From: Lepidodermella squamata
Lineage: Eukaryota; Gastrotricha
Length of the DNA: 64,000 nucleotides
Assembly: GCA_047495785.1 (NCBI GenBank)
Contig: JBLDXI010000046.1
Coordinates: 1,240,001 to 1,304,000, forward strand
Direction: 5' to 3'
Shown here: positions 39,842 to 51,962 of the stretch, one piece after another
Position numbering within the stretch: position 1 is the stretch's first letter
How the letters are laid out: each line of letters begins with the position of its first letter
Made by a program: the position numbers and the translations under genes
The notes under the pieces: model-generated
Seen by the model: the letters and a program-made list of their open reading frames with translations, nothing else
The model's database searches: none
Told to the model about the DNA's origin: nothing

Positions 39842-40500
39842 AGTGGTGTTTGATCCGCCACGGCCACTATGCTAGTAAGCAATTGAATTATTATTTAGAT
39901 AAAACTAATTTAGGCCGAAGATGCTAGAAGCCAACATATGGTTGTATAGCCGATAAAATAATAAGTAGGGTTGCCAATAACTAATATTAAAGTATTACTA
40001 GCTTGTGAGGTGCAGAATAGCACACGCAATTGTCTGAAAGGTAATTTCAGGCTACTTATAAACTTGAGCTTCCCGGTTGTATCGAAATAATGAAACGTAA
40101 GGTATTATGAATTATAATTCGTGGTATGCTCTTGATAAAAAATTTCGACGACAGGCTCTCATTATTGTAGTAACTTATTACCGCTTGGTTGTCCTTTAAA
40201 TAGCACAAGGCCACCGAAGTAATACCAGTATGAAGTATTGTGAAGCATTTTTATCTTTGGAGCCATCCGACCCCAACTTGCAGCGTAGGAGTTTCGCCGC
40301 CAAGATAGTGGCACTAGCTGTCATGTGCCTCGCAAAAAACCCGATTAATTCTTCAGTCGCCAACCCAAAATATCATATAAAGGCATCATTCCACCACTCC
40401 ATGTTTAATTTTCCGGTGCATTTTCAGTACTTGAATTTAGCCACTCCTTCAGAAACTCTACCGCAATTACTGCCGTATCCTTAGGACTTCATTTGTGGCA
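39842..40500. repeat. 5' flank of B3, duplicated at 31694-32400
   Basis: This is the partner of the B2 upstream region. The first 200 bases are almost identical, and later parts differ by small deletions (for example near 40195 and 40245). It is probably the B3 promoter. No gene is seen. Confidence 0.8.
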
Positions 40501-41048
40501 AATCCCACCAACCAAGTAAAAAAGCCAGATTTCACGCAAATCGTTTATTTCCTGTCAGCTATACCTTTCTATCACTTTCGAGACGACATGCTTCGCAATA
40601 TATCATACGATTTATGCTGTTTCACAAAATACCCGACCCGAAATAGCCCAAAACCAATTCTGGCATTGTTATAATACTACAAGCCTGGAATAGCAAGTAT
40701 ATAGAGAAAGCATAATACATAGCCCAAGAAAAGCCGACATCAAAAAAGCAAGTAAACTACAAACAAAATTGCTATGATTCTTCCAAACTGCACAAATTGT
40801 CACTGATTGCCAAGCGCACGAAAATAAGTAACAGACAAAATATATATATTTGTATAATCAATATATCAAGTAAAAATTGCATCGAATCGCGACGAAAAAC
40901 AGTCAATTACTCTATGGTTATGTTACTAAGAAAAATCGAGAATGACAGTGTGTTTTCAAAGAAGAGGTGGCTGAAAGCAATTTCTCACAAAATTCGTAAA
41001 AAAACAGGCAGTAAACGATGTTAACAAAAACTGACCAAAATGTTAACT

Positions 41049-44000
41049 TCATAGAACTTCAAGGTCAACATGTCGCACTTCAGGGTATTTCTTCTTCAAA
41101 TTTTTCTCAACCCGATCGATTTCCGCGCCAATCAGGTCGACAATACCCTCACCGTGCCGCAGCATGAACGCCTCAAGGTCGTCCGTATTTTTCGACGCCT
41201 TTTGCAGTTCCATCAGCAGAATGTCCAGGTCAATTCGGTCGAGGTAGACCCGCGTCAATTCGCGCCCGTCAATATCAACCTCGGCCTTGAAACGCACCCG
41301 CCTGCCGCCCATTTCGGTCGCCTTAATGTCGTGAACAGCTCGAATGACTCGATCAGCCTCCAGTTCTTGCCGCATCATTTCACGCCGCGTTTCTGGGATC
41401 GACTGGCCGACGAGAATTACGGCGTTCGTGTAAATGATTGAGGAGGCGACACCGCCGAGTAGCGTGCCGATGATGAGAGAACCGACCGCGTCGGGAATGT
41501 GCGAGGCGTAGACGTGGGACAGCGCGAGGCAGGTAGCGGCTACGCCGACGCCGAGAACTGCGACACAGTCCTCGGCTAGCACAACATTGACTGAAGGATC
41601 ATAACCACGACGAACGTATTCTCTATTAAAAAAAATAATAAAATAGAAACTCAAAAAATGTGATTCGAATTTTATCAATTGTTTAAGATGGATTTGTGGA
41701 GTTTCATCTTTTGCTCATCTTCTCATCTTTTAAATTGAGGGGATCGACGCAATTTAAAACATTTTCAATTTTTTAACGGGTCTTGGCTCTCTGTCAGCTA
41801 TCTGCAAGGCTATCTGCACCCACCTAGTGGGTGTCATAAGGTGACTATTTACACCCAGTGGGTGCTCTAATCTTGCTATTTACACCCGAAAAGGGTGTAT
41901 TTAGCATCTTAAGAACACCCACTGGGTTTAAATAGCCACTTCCTGAACTTTTAGCGGAATCAAATTGTATAATTTTCAACGAGCCTAAAACCAATTTTCG
42001 AATAATCAAATTCAGGGTAAAATTCAGTATTCACGAATCGAATTTCTCGAATTAGGGCCTCACCACGCCGTCTCAAAAACTGAAGATTATTTCCAGAATA
42101 CGGCGGAAAATTGAAAAAAAATAGCTAATTCAAAATTTGCTAAAAATTCATTTTCAACTTTTTAAGGTGGATTTTTCTAGAACACATACATAAAAGGTAG
42201 TTTAGCCTCGGCCGCGGCGCGTCGAATTTGGCGAGCTCCGACGAGCAGACTGCCGCTTTCGGTTATGAAAGACCCGCCTAGAATAACTAGAGCCCAAGAT
42301 AGAGATTCGAGCTGTTCCGGGTGGAGAAGGGCTTGAATGCCGTGAAACCACGACAGGCCAGCACCGACGAAGAATATACCAACGCCAGAAATCAGCGAGC
42401 TGATGTACGTCAAATTATACCAGCCATATCTAAATCATAAAATGAAATATAAAAAAATCATAGAAAAAAAACAAACAAATTACGGATGAATTTGGTCTGG
42501 TCTTCTTTTCGACTGATGAATGCCGAAGGCTAGAATAGCCTGATTTAGGGTATCAGCCAGACTGTGAACGGATTCAGCAAACACTAAAAAAATTAAAGGT
42601 ATTTTTTCAATTTCACATTTTTCAAATTTTTCAACAAAACTTACTTGCTGACGAGCCAGTGTGAAGATATGCGAATAATTTCATGCCGAAATTGGCCGCA
42701 TTCACCGCAATAGCAGCCCATACAACGCGGCCGGAGCCTTTCAGGCTCTGTGACTGCGCCTTGTCCTGTTCATTGGTGAAGAACGCCTCATCGGCGCGGC
42801 CATTCGACGATTTCATCCACCGACTGCGCACATCCGCGTCTTGCGTCTGGCAACGACCGCGTTTCTTCGAATCATTCGCGTTCAATGGCTGTTGATCAAA
42901 CGCATTGCCGTTCTCGTTCGAGGCTGAGTAAGAACGAAGTGCGGTTAGAAGGGCCATCGAATTTTCGCCATGGTCCTCCAAAGCCTGACGCCTCCGCTCT
43001 TTTTCCTGCTCTAACCGAGCTAGACTACCCCAAACATCGACAGCTCTAAATTTCGGGGGAAAAACTCTTAAATTCAGATTGAATTATCAAGGTGGACGAA
43101 CCTTTTTTCGACGTCAACTCGAAGATATACAACAATATCCGGCCGGCCGTCGAAAGGACTGCGCCGTTTGGTGTTCCAAAGTCCAGCCAAATCACTAAAA
43201 TAGCATCAAATTAAAAAAATGGACATTAAAAATCAAGGCAGATGACACGTAAAAATGGGGTTTGATGCCGGATTCAAATTGAGTGACCGACCCAAATCAT
43301 TCGGTATCGCGTCAACTGTTTTGTATGAAACATGAAAGAAGCCGGAAAACCCCGATAAAATGTACCTTTTCTGTCTCTGAATCCCCCTTAAAAATCCCGC
43401 AGAACCAATGCCCGAGAATTTTCGTATCACAGATCCTGGCGTGTGAAGGGCGGTCGCGTGACCATACCACGTGACTCTTGGAAGCGTGCTCGCCACGCGC
43501 CCAGGAGCACGGGCGGGTTCTCCCATCCGCTCATCTGCCGCTTCTCAGTCGGTTCCGGCTGTGCTATTAGTTGTGTTCCTCAAGTAATAAATTCATGTAA
43601 CCTGTTATATTCCTGTTTCCTTGGGTTTTGTTAACAAGGTTTTTTTACAATACGCATCGAGATCGGCAAGAAATTAAGCTGTTTTCGGCCGCAAATAACA
43701 TGCATCCCGGCGGTGATCGACAAGCTGCGTTATGTGGACTCACAGATGTTGAGGAAATGTTCATTGCAATGGCGCATTCCCAAATCAACTATTACATTGT
43801 TCCAGGTGGCCAGTATCGATACTCGGGTCACTGCATCGCTTTCGAAAAAAACTCGGCGAAAAGTGTTCGCGAATTACCGATTGATTTATCGCAACTTCCA
43901 GCAACATGTCCATCCAGGTGATACTGTGGTTTTTTAAACATGAACTCTCACTTCTGATATTTTCTAGCCACTGTGTCAACATCGACATCATCAACGGAAG

Positions 44001-45525
44001 ACCGGCTTTTGGACGTGACCCATTCAATTTCGGCCATTTCTATTACGTTTTCGATCGCAGTCCTCCTATTTCGCGAGGTCCGCAAACTAAAATCTCATCG
44101 CAGTTCAATGGAATAACCCATTTTCACGCGGGCTAATTTGATTGGAGCCAACCCGTGCTGATTGAACGCATAAACTAAATAATATCATGCTTCACTACAT
44201 CTGATATTATCAAAAATAAACTACACACCCTTAACAGAACATAAAAATGTCAATTTCTTTGTCTCTAATTCTCTTTCTGATGCGAAAATCGGTTGAAGTG
44301 CCACAAGACGTTGACGATGAAAAGCTTTCGGCCGCTCCGGAATCCCGAGTAGCTATGGCCCAAAACTACGGTAATGACGCAGGAACTGACTTTTCAACGA
44401 TTGAAAATCTCGAACAACTGATTGAAGAAGAACGAAATAGAACTCTGATTGATATCGTTAATTGCGATAAGCAGCATGCTACGAAGAGATGGTCTTCGGT
44501 TCGACGCTTGGCATCAGCGAATGAGCCTCGCGTTAGTATGCGCAAGTTACCGAAGTAATTATTTTCGGAACCTGCCTTTTCATCAAAAATTGATTGAGAA
44601 ATTCAAGAAGGATTTCTTACATTCTAGTAAGGACGTATCCTTCATTTTTTTCTAAGGAGCAATCGTATCAATTTTCAATTATTTCTTCGAAATTTAAAGT
44701 TTGATGCCTCCATCGATTACTCTCAGGCTGGTTCTACACTATACTAGCTGCTGTGAGAATCAACGCTTGTCCACTCGGTGTGCATCTTGTCACTCATCAA
44801 TCATCAACGCAGAAAAAAACAATGCCATAGCTCATGCTCAAAACGACGAACTCATCACGTCCATTTCAACAAGAAAAGTAACTTGGTACATAGACTAGGT
44901 GGTACCATTGATTAGGCTTCAATCTCGATCGAGGACAATCCCTGGTCTATTAAATTGACTAACATAAGGAAATGCGAAATGTATGCACCTCCCCATTGAG
45001 GAACTATTTATTCGTTGAATTTTAGAATTGTGCATCAAACCCCACTTTTTGCCTCTTAATTCTGATATAAAATTTCAATTTACGTCGTAGTTAGAAGGTA
45101 TTCATTGTACGCTCGCTCGGGTGTCACAAATACATTGGCAGTGTGCCGCTCGTCCGGATCACCAGACAGTTTTTTGCGGCGACTTGTCGCTATTAAAAAT
45201 AATATTTAGGATTAATTTTTCCAAAATTCAAATTCAACCAACTTTTCGATACAGCTGATGTAGTTGTTGAAACTTTTGCCGTCTGCGTTGTTTCATGCGT
45301 TATTTTCGGGTCGATATTCGCCGCCATGGCAGTGACAACAGCTGGCGTGTTATTCGCCGCTGGAACCAGCATTTTCACCTTAGACGCGTCGACAGGCGGC
45401 ATTTTATCGCCAGAAAACGTCGACAAATTCACGGCTGCTGACGGCCGACCAGCAACCAGCTTAACAGAACTAGTCACCAGCCGCAGCGAACAACGCAAAC
45501 AAATTTTTTGCGTCAAAGAATTCAT
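41049..45525 (-). CDS. slc30a9: SLC30A9/ZnT9-like zinc transporter, copy 3 (complete, 7 exons)
   Basis: Exons join in phase: 45525-45243, 45189-45084, 43194-43102, 43045-42645, 42583-42484, 42429-42190, 41622-41049, giving 598 residues (human SLC30A9 is 568). The N-terminus (MNSLTQKICLRCSLRLVTSS) is basic and free of acidic residues, like a mitochondrial presequence; SLC30A9 is a mitochondrial zinc exporter. Then come the VFVTPERAYNEYLL and KRRSPFDGRPDIVVYLR regions of the SLC30A9-specific N-domain, cation-efflux transmembrane segments with FAESVHSLADT, and the cytosolic KAEVDIDGRELTR domain. Intron 2 (1.9 kb) contains a Helitron relic; intron 6 contains GGGTG/CACCC hairpins. It was probably the parent of copies 1 and 2. 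Confidence 0.85.
41790..41950. repeat. Cluster of CACCC/GGGTG hairpins in an SLC30A9 intron
   Basis: Within intron 6 of copy 3 there are four small palindromes: CACCCACCTAGTGGGTG, ACACCCAGTGGGTGC, ACACCCGAAAAGGGTGT and AACACCCACTGGGTT. A longer imperfect pair (GTGACTATTTACACCCAGT with ACTGGGTTTAAATAGCCAC) encloses them. The corresponding intron of copy 2 lacks this insert. Confidence 0.7.
43628..43921 (+). pseudogene. Helitron-type DUF6570-like fragment in an intron
   Basis: The translation has MHPGGDRQAALCGLTDVEEM, then AHSQINYYIVPGGQYRYSGH and a LPIDLSQLPATCP tail. This L-T-x-v-E-E-M ... l-P-G-G-Q-y-x-Y-S-G-H pattern is the DUF6570 region found upstream of Helitron Rep/helicase proteins. 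No Rep HUH motif or helicase follows, so it is a fragment. It lies antisense in intron 2 of SLC30A9 copy 3. Confidence 0.6.
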
Positions 45526-45676
45526 TGTAAAAAAATAATTAATACATTTCTCTAAAATTAAAATTAAAAAAAAATTAAGGTGGACTTTTTATCGAGTGCA
45601 AAAATCAAGCGCAAAAATATTTTTTGAGGTAAAACCAGTATAGATTGATTAGGAATGAAATCACAAACAAGCATAG

Positions 45677-48600
45677 TTAAAGAATTTCAAGATCGACATA
45701 TCGCACTTCGGGGAATTTCTTCTTCAGATTCACCTCGACGCGGTCAATTTCCGCGCCAATCAGGTCAACAATCGCCTCGCCGTGCTTCAACATAAACGCC
45801 TCGAGGCCGTGTTTAGTCTTCGCAGCTAGTTGCATCTCGAGCAGTAAAATGTCCAGGTCTAACCTGTCGAGGTAGACCCGCGTAACCGCCCGGCCGTCCA
45901 CGTCAACTTCAGCCTTAAAACGCACCCGATGCCCGCCCATTTCCGTCGCTTTGATGTCATGAGCCGCTCGAATTATGCGGTCCATCTCCAATTCGCGGCG
46001 AATGATATCGCGACGCTGGCTTGGAATCGACTTGCCGACTAGAATTATCGCGTTTGTATACACGATGAACGACGCAACGCCGGCTAGCATTGTGCCGATG
46101 ACTAACGACCCGATCGCGTCTGGAATGTGCGAGTTGAGGAAATGGGACAGACCTAGGCAGGTGACTGCTACCCCCACCCCGCTAACCGCTACGATATCTT
46201 CGGCTAGAATGACGTTAACAGACGGGTCGTAGCCTCGGAGTACGTACTCTTTGAAGGTCAATTTCGCCTCTAGAGCTTGGGCTTTGATCTCGCGAATGCC
46301 GCTCCTGAGACTCACGCTTTCAGACGCGAGAGAAACCGCCATAATTCCGAGGGCTAGGTCGAGCGATTCCAACGGCTCGGGGTGGGTCAGGGCTTGGAAG
46401 CCGTGCATCCACGACAAACAGGCGCCGACGAAAAAAATGCCGACTCCGCTGACTAGCGAACTGACGTAGGAGAAGTTGTACCAGCCGTACGGGTGCAACT
46501 GGTCCGCGTTGCGTTTCGACTGGTAGATGCCGAACGCTAGCATAGCTTGGTTGAGTGTGTCGGCTATTGAATGAACGACCTCGGCGAAAATTGCCGATGA
46601 ACCGGTGAAAGCGTAAGCGACTAGCTTGATTGCAACGTTGAAAATGTCGACTGTTATCGCAAGCCAAACAACCCGGCCGGAGCCTTGAAGGCGTTCGCGC
46701 TAAAATTAGAAAAAAATATGAAATCCTTTACTAAAATACTTTGCAAGCAGAATAGTTAACAATTTCAACACGAAATGTGCTCATCCGAAATCTCTCCGGC
46801 ATTCAAACGTAAGCTTTTCAACCCAATTTTTCTTACTTTTCAAATTTCGAAATGCCTCCTGCCGTTCCTTTACTCAGAATTGTTCTCAATTAGTTTATTT
46901 TCTTTATTTTCTTATTTTTCCAAGATTTTTTCAAGACATAAACGCCTGTTTCAACGAACAGCCGAAAGCCCGCCACCGCCCACACGAAGGCGTCCTGCTA
47001 CATCATGCCTTGTTAGGGAGGAAACTTGACTTCGATTTTATCATCGTCAGTTCATCTCGTGCAATGTGGACCTTGAAAATGACACATTCTTCGAATTTGA
47101 TCTCAATTCATTATCAGGAATGCGGGGGTTTGGAATTTATTAAAGAATTCCAAGGACGTACGCATCCGCTCCTCATAGGCAAGACCGGACATGTCTTGGC
47201 AGCCCAGTTGAGTATTATGACTTACTACCTCGCGTTTGTAATGCCGAATGATTTTGATCAATAAGTCTACACCGTTGTTCGCTCCCTTCCGCCATTGATC
47301 CCACAGGAAGTCTGGCGCCCGTTGAGAAGAAGGCACTCGAGCGGGGCCTTACAATTATTAATTTTTCTAAAAACGAAAAACTTGGCTCATTAAAATCTGT
47401 TTCAGACCCCCTGATTCTGGTTCCGATTCTGATCCAGATTGTCAGTTTGATGCTAACGATGATGATCACGTTTTCGATTCACCTGCTGTTGGTCGCACAT
47501 GATGAAGCCTCGACATCGAAAACCGTTCACGAAACGCCCACGCTCTAAGCTGGTCTGAAGTTGAGGTTGTACCGGAAACTCCGCCCATAACATGCCATAG
47601 CCGAAAATCTCTCTTTACCCGCACCGCCCAATTAATCATCGGCTACCGCCGAATCAACAACAGTCAATTTATCCGATGCAACGAGAAATGAGCTGACCAC
47701 CCAAGTGATCGACATCCTCAAATCCAACATTATCTATATATCAGATATTTTTGATAGCAGAACGCCCATCCGCTACACCTAAACGGCGCTGAAAGTGTTG
47801 CCATGTGCTGAATGCCCCCACCTTAACCTTTAGATCTAGTCGCGCTCGTATAAGTAATAGCACGTGTCGCCTTTCAGTGTTATGTAACTAAATTACTTCG
47901 GCGGGGATATCAATCCTTCACGGACTTTCTCGGATATTTGCGCCGACGTTTATGACATCGACAAGTTCTATTATTTGGCCGACGCCAACTTGACTGAAAT
48001 TGTTAATTTCGACACCCGATTTGATGCGACCCTCGACCACGTTCTTAACATGATGGATAAATATTCGAAACGTGGTTTCAAAGGCTTGGATAACTCTCAA
48101 AAAGGAACAGTTCTCAAATGAGTCTACACCGTTGTCTACTCATTCCGCAATTATTTGACCACAAGGAGTATGATAATTGTTTTCTTTAACAATATAGTCA
48201 TATCTTCTTTTGTAGTGCAATCATCGGATTTGCAGCAGTAGCTGCGGTGATGTTCCTCGTTTTGATTTTATTCACCTTGTTAATTAAGAAAACGTTCAAA
48301 AGGTGAGCTAATGTCCAACCTGCCGAGCTAAGTCCGAGCTATGTGGAGGAGGGCGCTGGCAGTTCGATCCAATACGTTGCCAACAACGAACAGGTCACTT
48401 TTGATCGCCCTGGAGTAAAGATGGATTGAGATTTTCGCAATGAGATGTTGCACGTTTTTGCAACATACTCTTTCTACCAAGTGCATATACATTCTTCCTA
48501 GGAATATTGCTAATTTTTTTTCCAATATAAGGTTTCTACTATAATTCCTACTTCTGCTCAAATTCTACTGAATAACTTTGTTTGATTTTAGATTGTATCT

Positions 48601-50562
48601 TTGATGTAGGAACTTTTCAATTGAAAGTTGTTGGAATGATCTGTCTTATTGAAATCTGGCTGCTGATGTTAGCTCAGGACGTTATCCCCGCCGGTAAAAC
48701 GAGTCCTCTTGAAGTTGACCAATTACGAATCATTTCTGGAAGAAAATTCAAAGAAATGCTCCTAACGAGAAAGCAACAATGTTGCAAAGAATGGATTTCT
48801 AATTCTGACGCGAAATGCAAAAGTGATGCTCAGTTTGGCTCTCGTAGGACAGATTTGTTTCAACTATGATATTTTTAGAGCTTGTTGCTTGAAGAAACCA
48901 CCTTTCTTCTGACTATTGGGCTGGTGGCGATACCCCGGATACTCTCACAGTCGTCATGTCACAATGGTTGAAGGGTAAGGAGGCGTCGGCGCTTCCAGCA
49001 GCTCCTCCCGTTGAGATCAACAGTTGCCCTGGGCGCCGCCGTCGAAAGCTGACCAAGGAATGACGAATGATAAGAATAAACCTACTGTGATTATACTGTG
49101 ATTAGTGATTACTATATTTGATTCTATACTCTCCTTCGCATGACCTCTTATACTTATATCGGTCGTTGTATATCGGTGGTCTCTTGGTCGGTGGCGCGTC
49201 TCTTATTATCTCTATCCATCGGCTTTCACTCGATTTTCTTGACGCAATATTCGACTATCGTCTGAATGACAATCTGACAATCTAACGTTGTATATTGTTC
49301 GAGAAGAAGGGTTACCAGAAGTGTAACAAGAGATGGAAATTGGTCCAAGGCGTTCCGAATGGAGAAGGCGTACTCAACAAGTCAGAATGTCAGCAGCATC
49401 ACCTCTTACAAAAAGGCAAAGTCAGCGTTGAGCTCCTAACTATCTACAATCCGGCGGCCTTAAAGGTGATCAAGAAGGAGACGGCTAGGAACTCGACTAC
49501 TATTTGCTATTTGAGCCTGAAAATCTTGACCTAAACTGTTTTGTTCTCTAAAAATGTAATCGAATTAATGACGCGTGCTAATTTACGCCGATGTAGACAA
49601 TAAATCTGATGTTTCTTTTACATATGTTGGTGATTCTAGGGCTCCATCACCACGGGATTTCAAACATAATTTTTTGAAGGTCGTCAGAATTTTTCTTAAT
49701 TTTCCTGTGGTTTCTGCCAATTTTGTTCCGGGAGATCACACTCAACAAGTCAGATCGACTTATTAGGTTTACTAGATAAAAAACGACTCATTTAAGACCC
49801 AGCTCAAAATATATTAAAATTCTGGATGCGAGCGTAAATGGTATAAAAAATGAACCGAAAATTCCACCTTAAATTTACCTGAGCTTTGTCACTGTCAGTA
49901 AGAGCGTATTCGTCGAAGGCGGTTAATCGCGCTCGACGAGGCATTTTCTTCGCGTGAGCCGCCGCTGCATCAGTCCCAGGTATCACATCCCAGGTGCCGG
50001 CAAGTTTTCGCCGCGTTTTCTCCTCCTCAATTTTCAAGAGGCTGCCCCAAATTTGAACAGCTCTAAAAACGTCCAAAAAGATATAACACGTGAAATTTGG
50101 CGAAATTTCAGGCGACGAACCTTGCCTCCACATCGGCCCGGAGATAGACGGTTATGTCAGGGCTAGCGTCGAACGGGCTGCGGCGTTTTGTTTTCCACAG
50201 GTTGGTCAAATCACTAGAAAATGCCGCAAAACAACAAATGCACTCGTTGAGGTCAGCATTCACTGATAAGATAAGAACGTGATACACACCTCGGCGCAAC
50301 TAGGTATTCTTTGAAAGCTCTGTCTGGCGTGATAAAAGCGTTCGGCATGTACCGCCTGTCTGAAGAGTAGCTCAACGCCGGTTGCTGACATTTTATGCTA
50401 AATTTTCCTGTGAAATTTTAGCGTAATTTACAAAAAATTATCAAAAATGTCCATCCTACCTTCAAGGCTAAAATGAGGCGGTGAATATGGCAACTTGTGG
50501 ATGAGCCGGCGTAGTGATGAAAGACGGCCGGTTTTGAAGAGCAAACAGCTCACAGTTGTCAT
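45677..50562 (-). CDS. slc30a9: SLC30A9/ZnT9-like zinc transporter, copy 4 (complete, 5 exons)
   Basis: Exons join in phase: 50562-50460, 50359-50290, 50213-50121, 50062-49879, 46699-45677, giving 491 residues. The N-terminus MTTVSCLLFKTGRLSSLRRL looks like a mitochondrial targeting peptide. It is followed by PNAFITPDRAFKEYLVAPR and KTKRRSPFDASPDITVYLRADVEAR, as in the SLC30A9 family, then ERLQGSGRVVWLAITV (start of the membrane part), FAEVVHSIADT, ILAEDIVAVSGVGVAVTC and the KAEVDVDGRAVTR domain ending PEVRYVDLEIL. The whole membrane part is one 1023-base exon, whereas copy 3 has three introns there. Intron 4 is 3.2 kb. It is diverged from copies 1-3, so it is the older paralogue. Confidence 0.85.
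46740..49870. other. Large intron of SLC30A9 copy 4 with unrecognised coding-like relics
   Basis: Plus-strand stretches look coding in broken frames: an acidic segment at about 47405-47500, a soluble-domain-like segment at 47900-48118, and a candidate exon 48217-48303, bordered by TTTTGTAG and GTGAGC, encoding a transmembrane helix (GFAAVAAVMFLVLILFTLLIKK) and a Lys/Arg stop-transfer. A GRRRRKLTKE-terminated frame ends at about 49063. Together these suggest a decayed membrane-protein gene or element on the opposite strand. I do not recognise the family. Confidence 0.3.
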
Positions 50563-51080
50563 TACACGAAAAACCCTAGCCGTGCAACACGCACGGCCTA
50601 AATAAAGCCAGAAAATGTGTTAGTCGCTTTTTTAGATTTATTCTCAACTTTCACTTTTTCCGTTAATTTTAATAATAAATTGATAAAAGCACATCAGCCG
50701 CATCTGATAAGATTTATATATTCTATATATATTTATCATCGATGAACAAAAAATGAAACAATATTTAGTCTGGCCGCGAAGCGTGTCAGGTGTGACGAAT
50801 AAAATTGAAATACGTGATTGTTAGTTCTGGTGTTGTGAATCGAAAAGTTGTTTCTTTCTCCAAATTATTTTTATCAAAGACACGAGAGAGAAGAAGAAGA
50901 GATAGCCACAACTGCGCCCTGGTTTGTTTGAGAATTAGCCGGCCGATTTCGAATCGTCTCTGCATAGCAAGTGTGTGAGGAAATTGATTTTTTTCTCGAC
51001 AAAAAAATCTATATAGCCATAGAAAAATAATCGCTAACAAGTCGATGGTTATACATTCATGTAACAAGTAGAGCGTGATC
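50563..51080. other. Intergenic between SLC30A9 copy 4 and the Rab9-like gene
   Basis: No gene is recognised. The left part is the likely promoter of SLC30A9 copy 4 and the right part the likely 3' UTR of the Rab9-like gene, both on the minus strand. Confidence 0.4.
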
Positions 51081-51961
51081 TCAACAAGAACACGACGACG
51101 ATGAGTTGGCCGAGTTGGAGCTGCCGCCGTTGTCGCGAGTCAACCGAATGCCGTTCGATTTCGGGAATGCCGACCAGCCGTCGCCGGCCGTGCCCGGTGC
51201 AGCTTCGAGCTGGATCCACCGGTCAATGCCAGCCTTGAACGCCTCCTCAACGTTCTCGGCCGTTTTTGCGCTCGTTTCGAAGTAAGGAATGCCGCCGTTG
51301 GCCGAGCACCACGCCGCTGCATCCTCGCTGGAGATAGCGCGCTCTTCAGGCGGCAGGTCGCACTTGTTGCCGAGCACGACAAATGGGAATAGGTCGGGGT
51401 TCTGGAGATCCGTGTAGGCGGCGAACTCGGCGCGCCACACCGCCAAGTTTTTGAAAGATTCGAGTTTATTGAGCGCAAATACTAAAAAACATATCTCCGT
51501 TCCGCGGTAAAACGGCGTTCTTAACGTTCGAAACCGCTCTTGACCCGCAGTATCCCTAGAAAAAATGAGATTAAAAAAAAACTAATATATCATGAAATAG
51601 AAAAATCCACCATAATTTTTCGATTTTGCCATTTTTTCAAATTTTTTATTTTTCCCTATATTTTCTCTGTAATTTGAATTATCAAGAGCAATTTTATTAA
51701 TTTTCAAATTAAAAGGTCGACAAATTCAAATTTACCAAGAAATTGCCACATTTTTCATAATTTTCCAAGATTTTTAAATCATTTTAAAATTAATTAAATT
51801 TTCTGAATTTTTCTACTTGTTGGAAATATTTTGATTTACCATATTTGCAGCGTGTAGACGTGTTTATCGCGCCTGATTTCCTTGTTCAAAAACTCGACGC
51901 CGATCGTGTGCGTTCGCTGGTCGTCGAATTCGTCGCTGATAAACCACACATCTCGTGAGAG
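51081..51961 (-). CDS. rab9: Rab9-like small GTPase, 5' end cut off
   Basis: Two exons are visible and join in phase (TG|G for Trp): about 51958-51841 and 51555-51081. They encode [21 protein letters not shown] (switch I, effector Thr), [22 protein letters not shown] (DTAGQE, switch II), GNKCDLP (NKxD) and ETSAK, ending in SSSSCSC, a CxC geranylgeranylation motif. The order and wording are closest to Rab9, which acts in late endosome-to-Golgi transport. The first exon with the GxxxxGKS P-loop is absent: upstream sequence at 51963 switches to an inverted copy of ISWI. The gene is therefore broken at its 5' end, either by a real rearrangement or by misassembly. Confidence 0.85.
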
Positions 51962-51962
51962 T

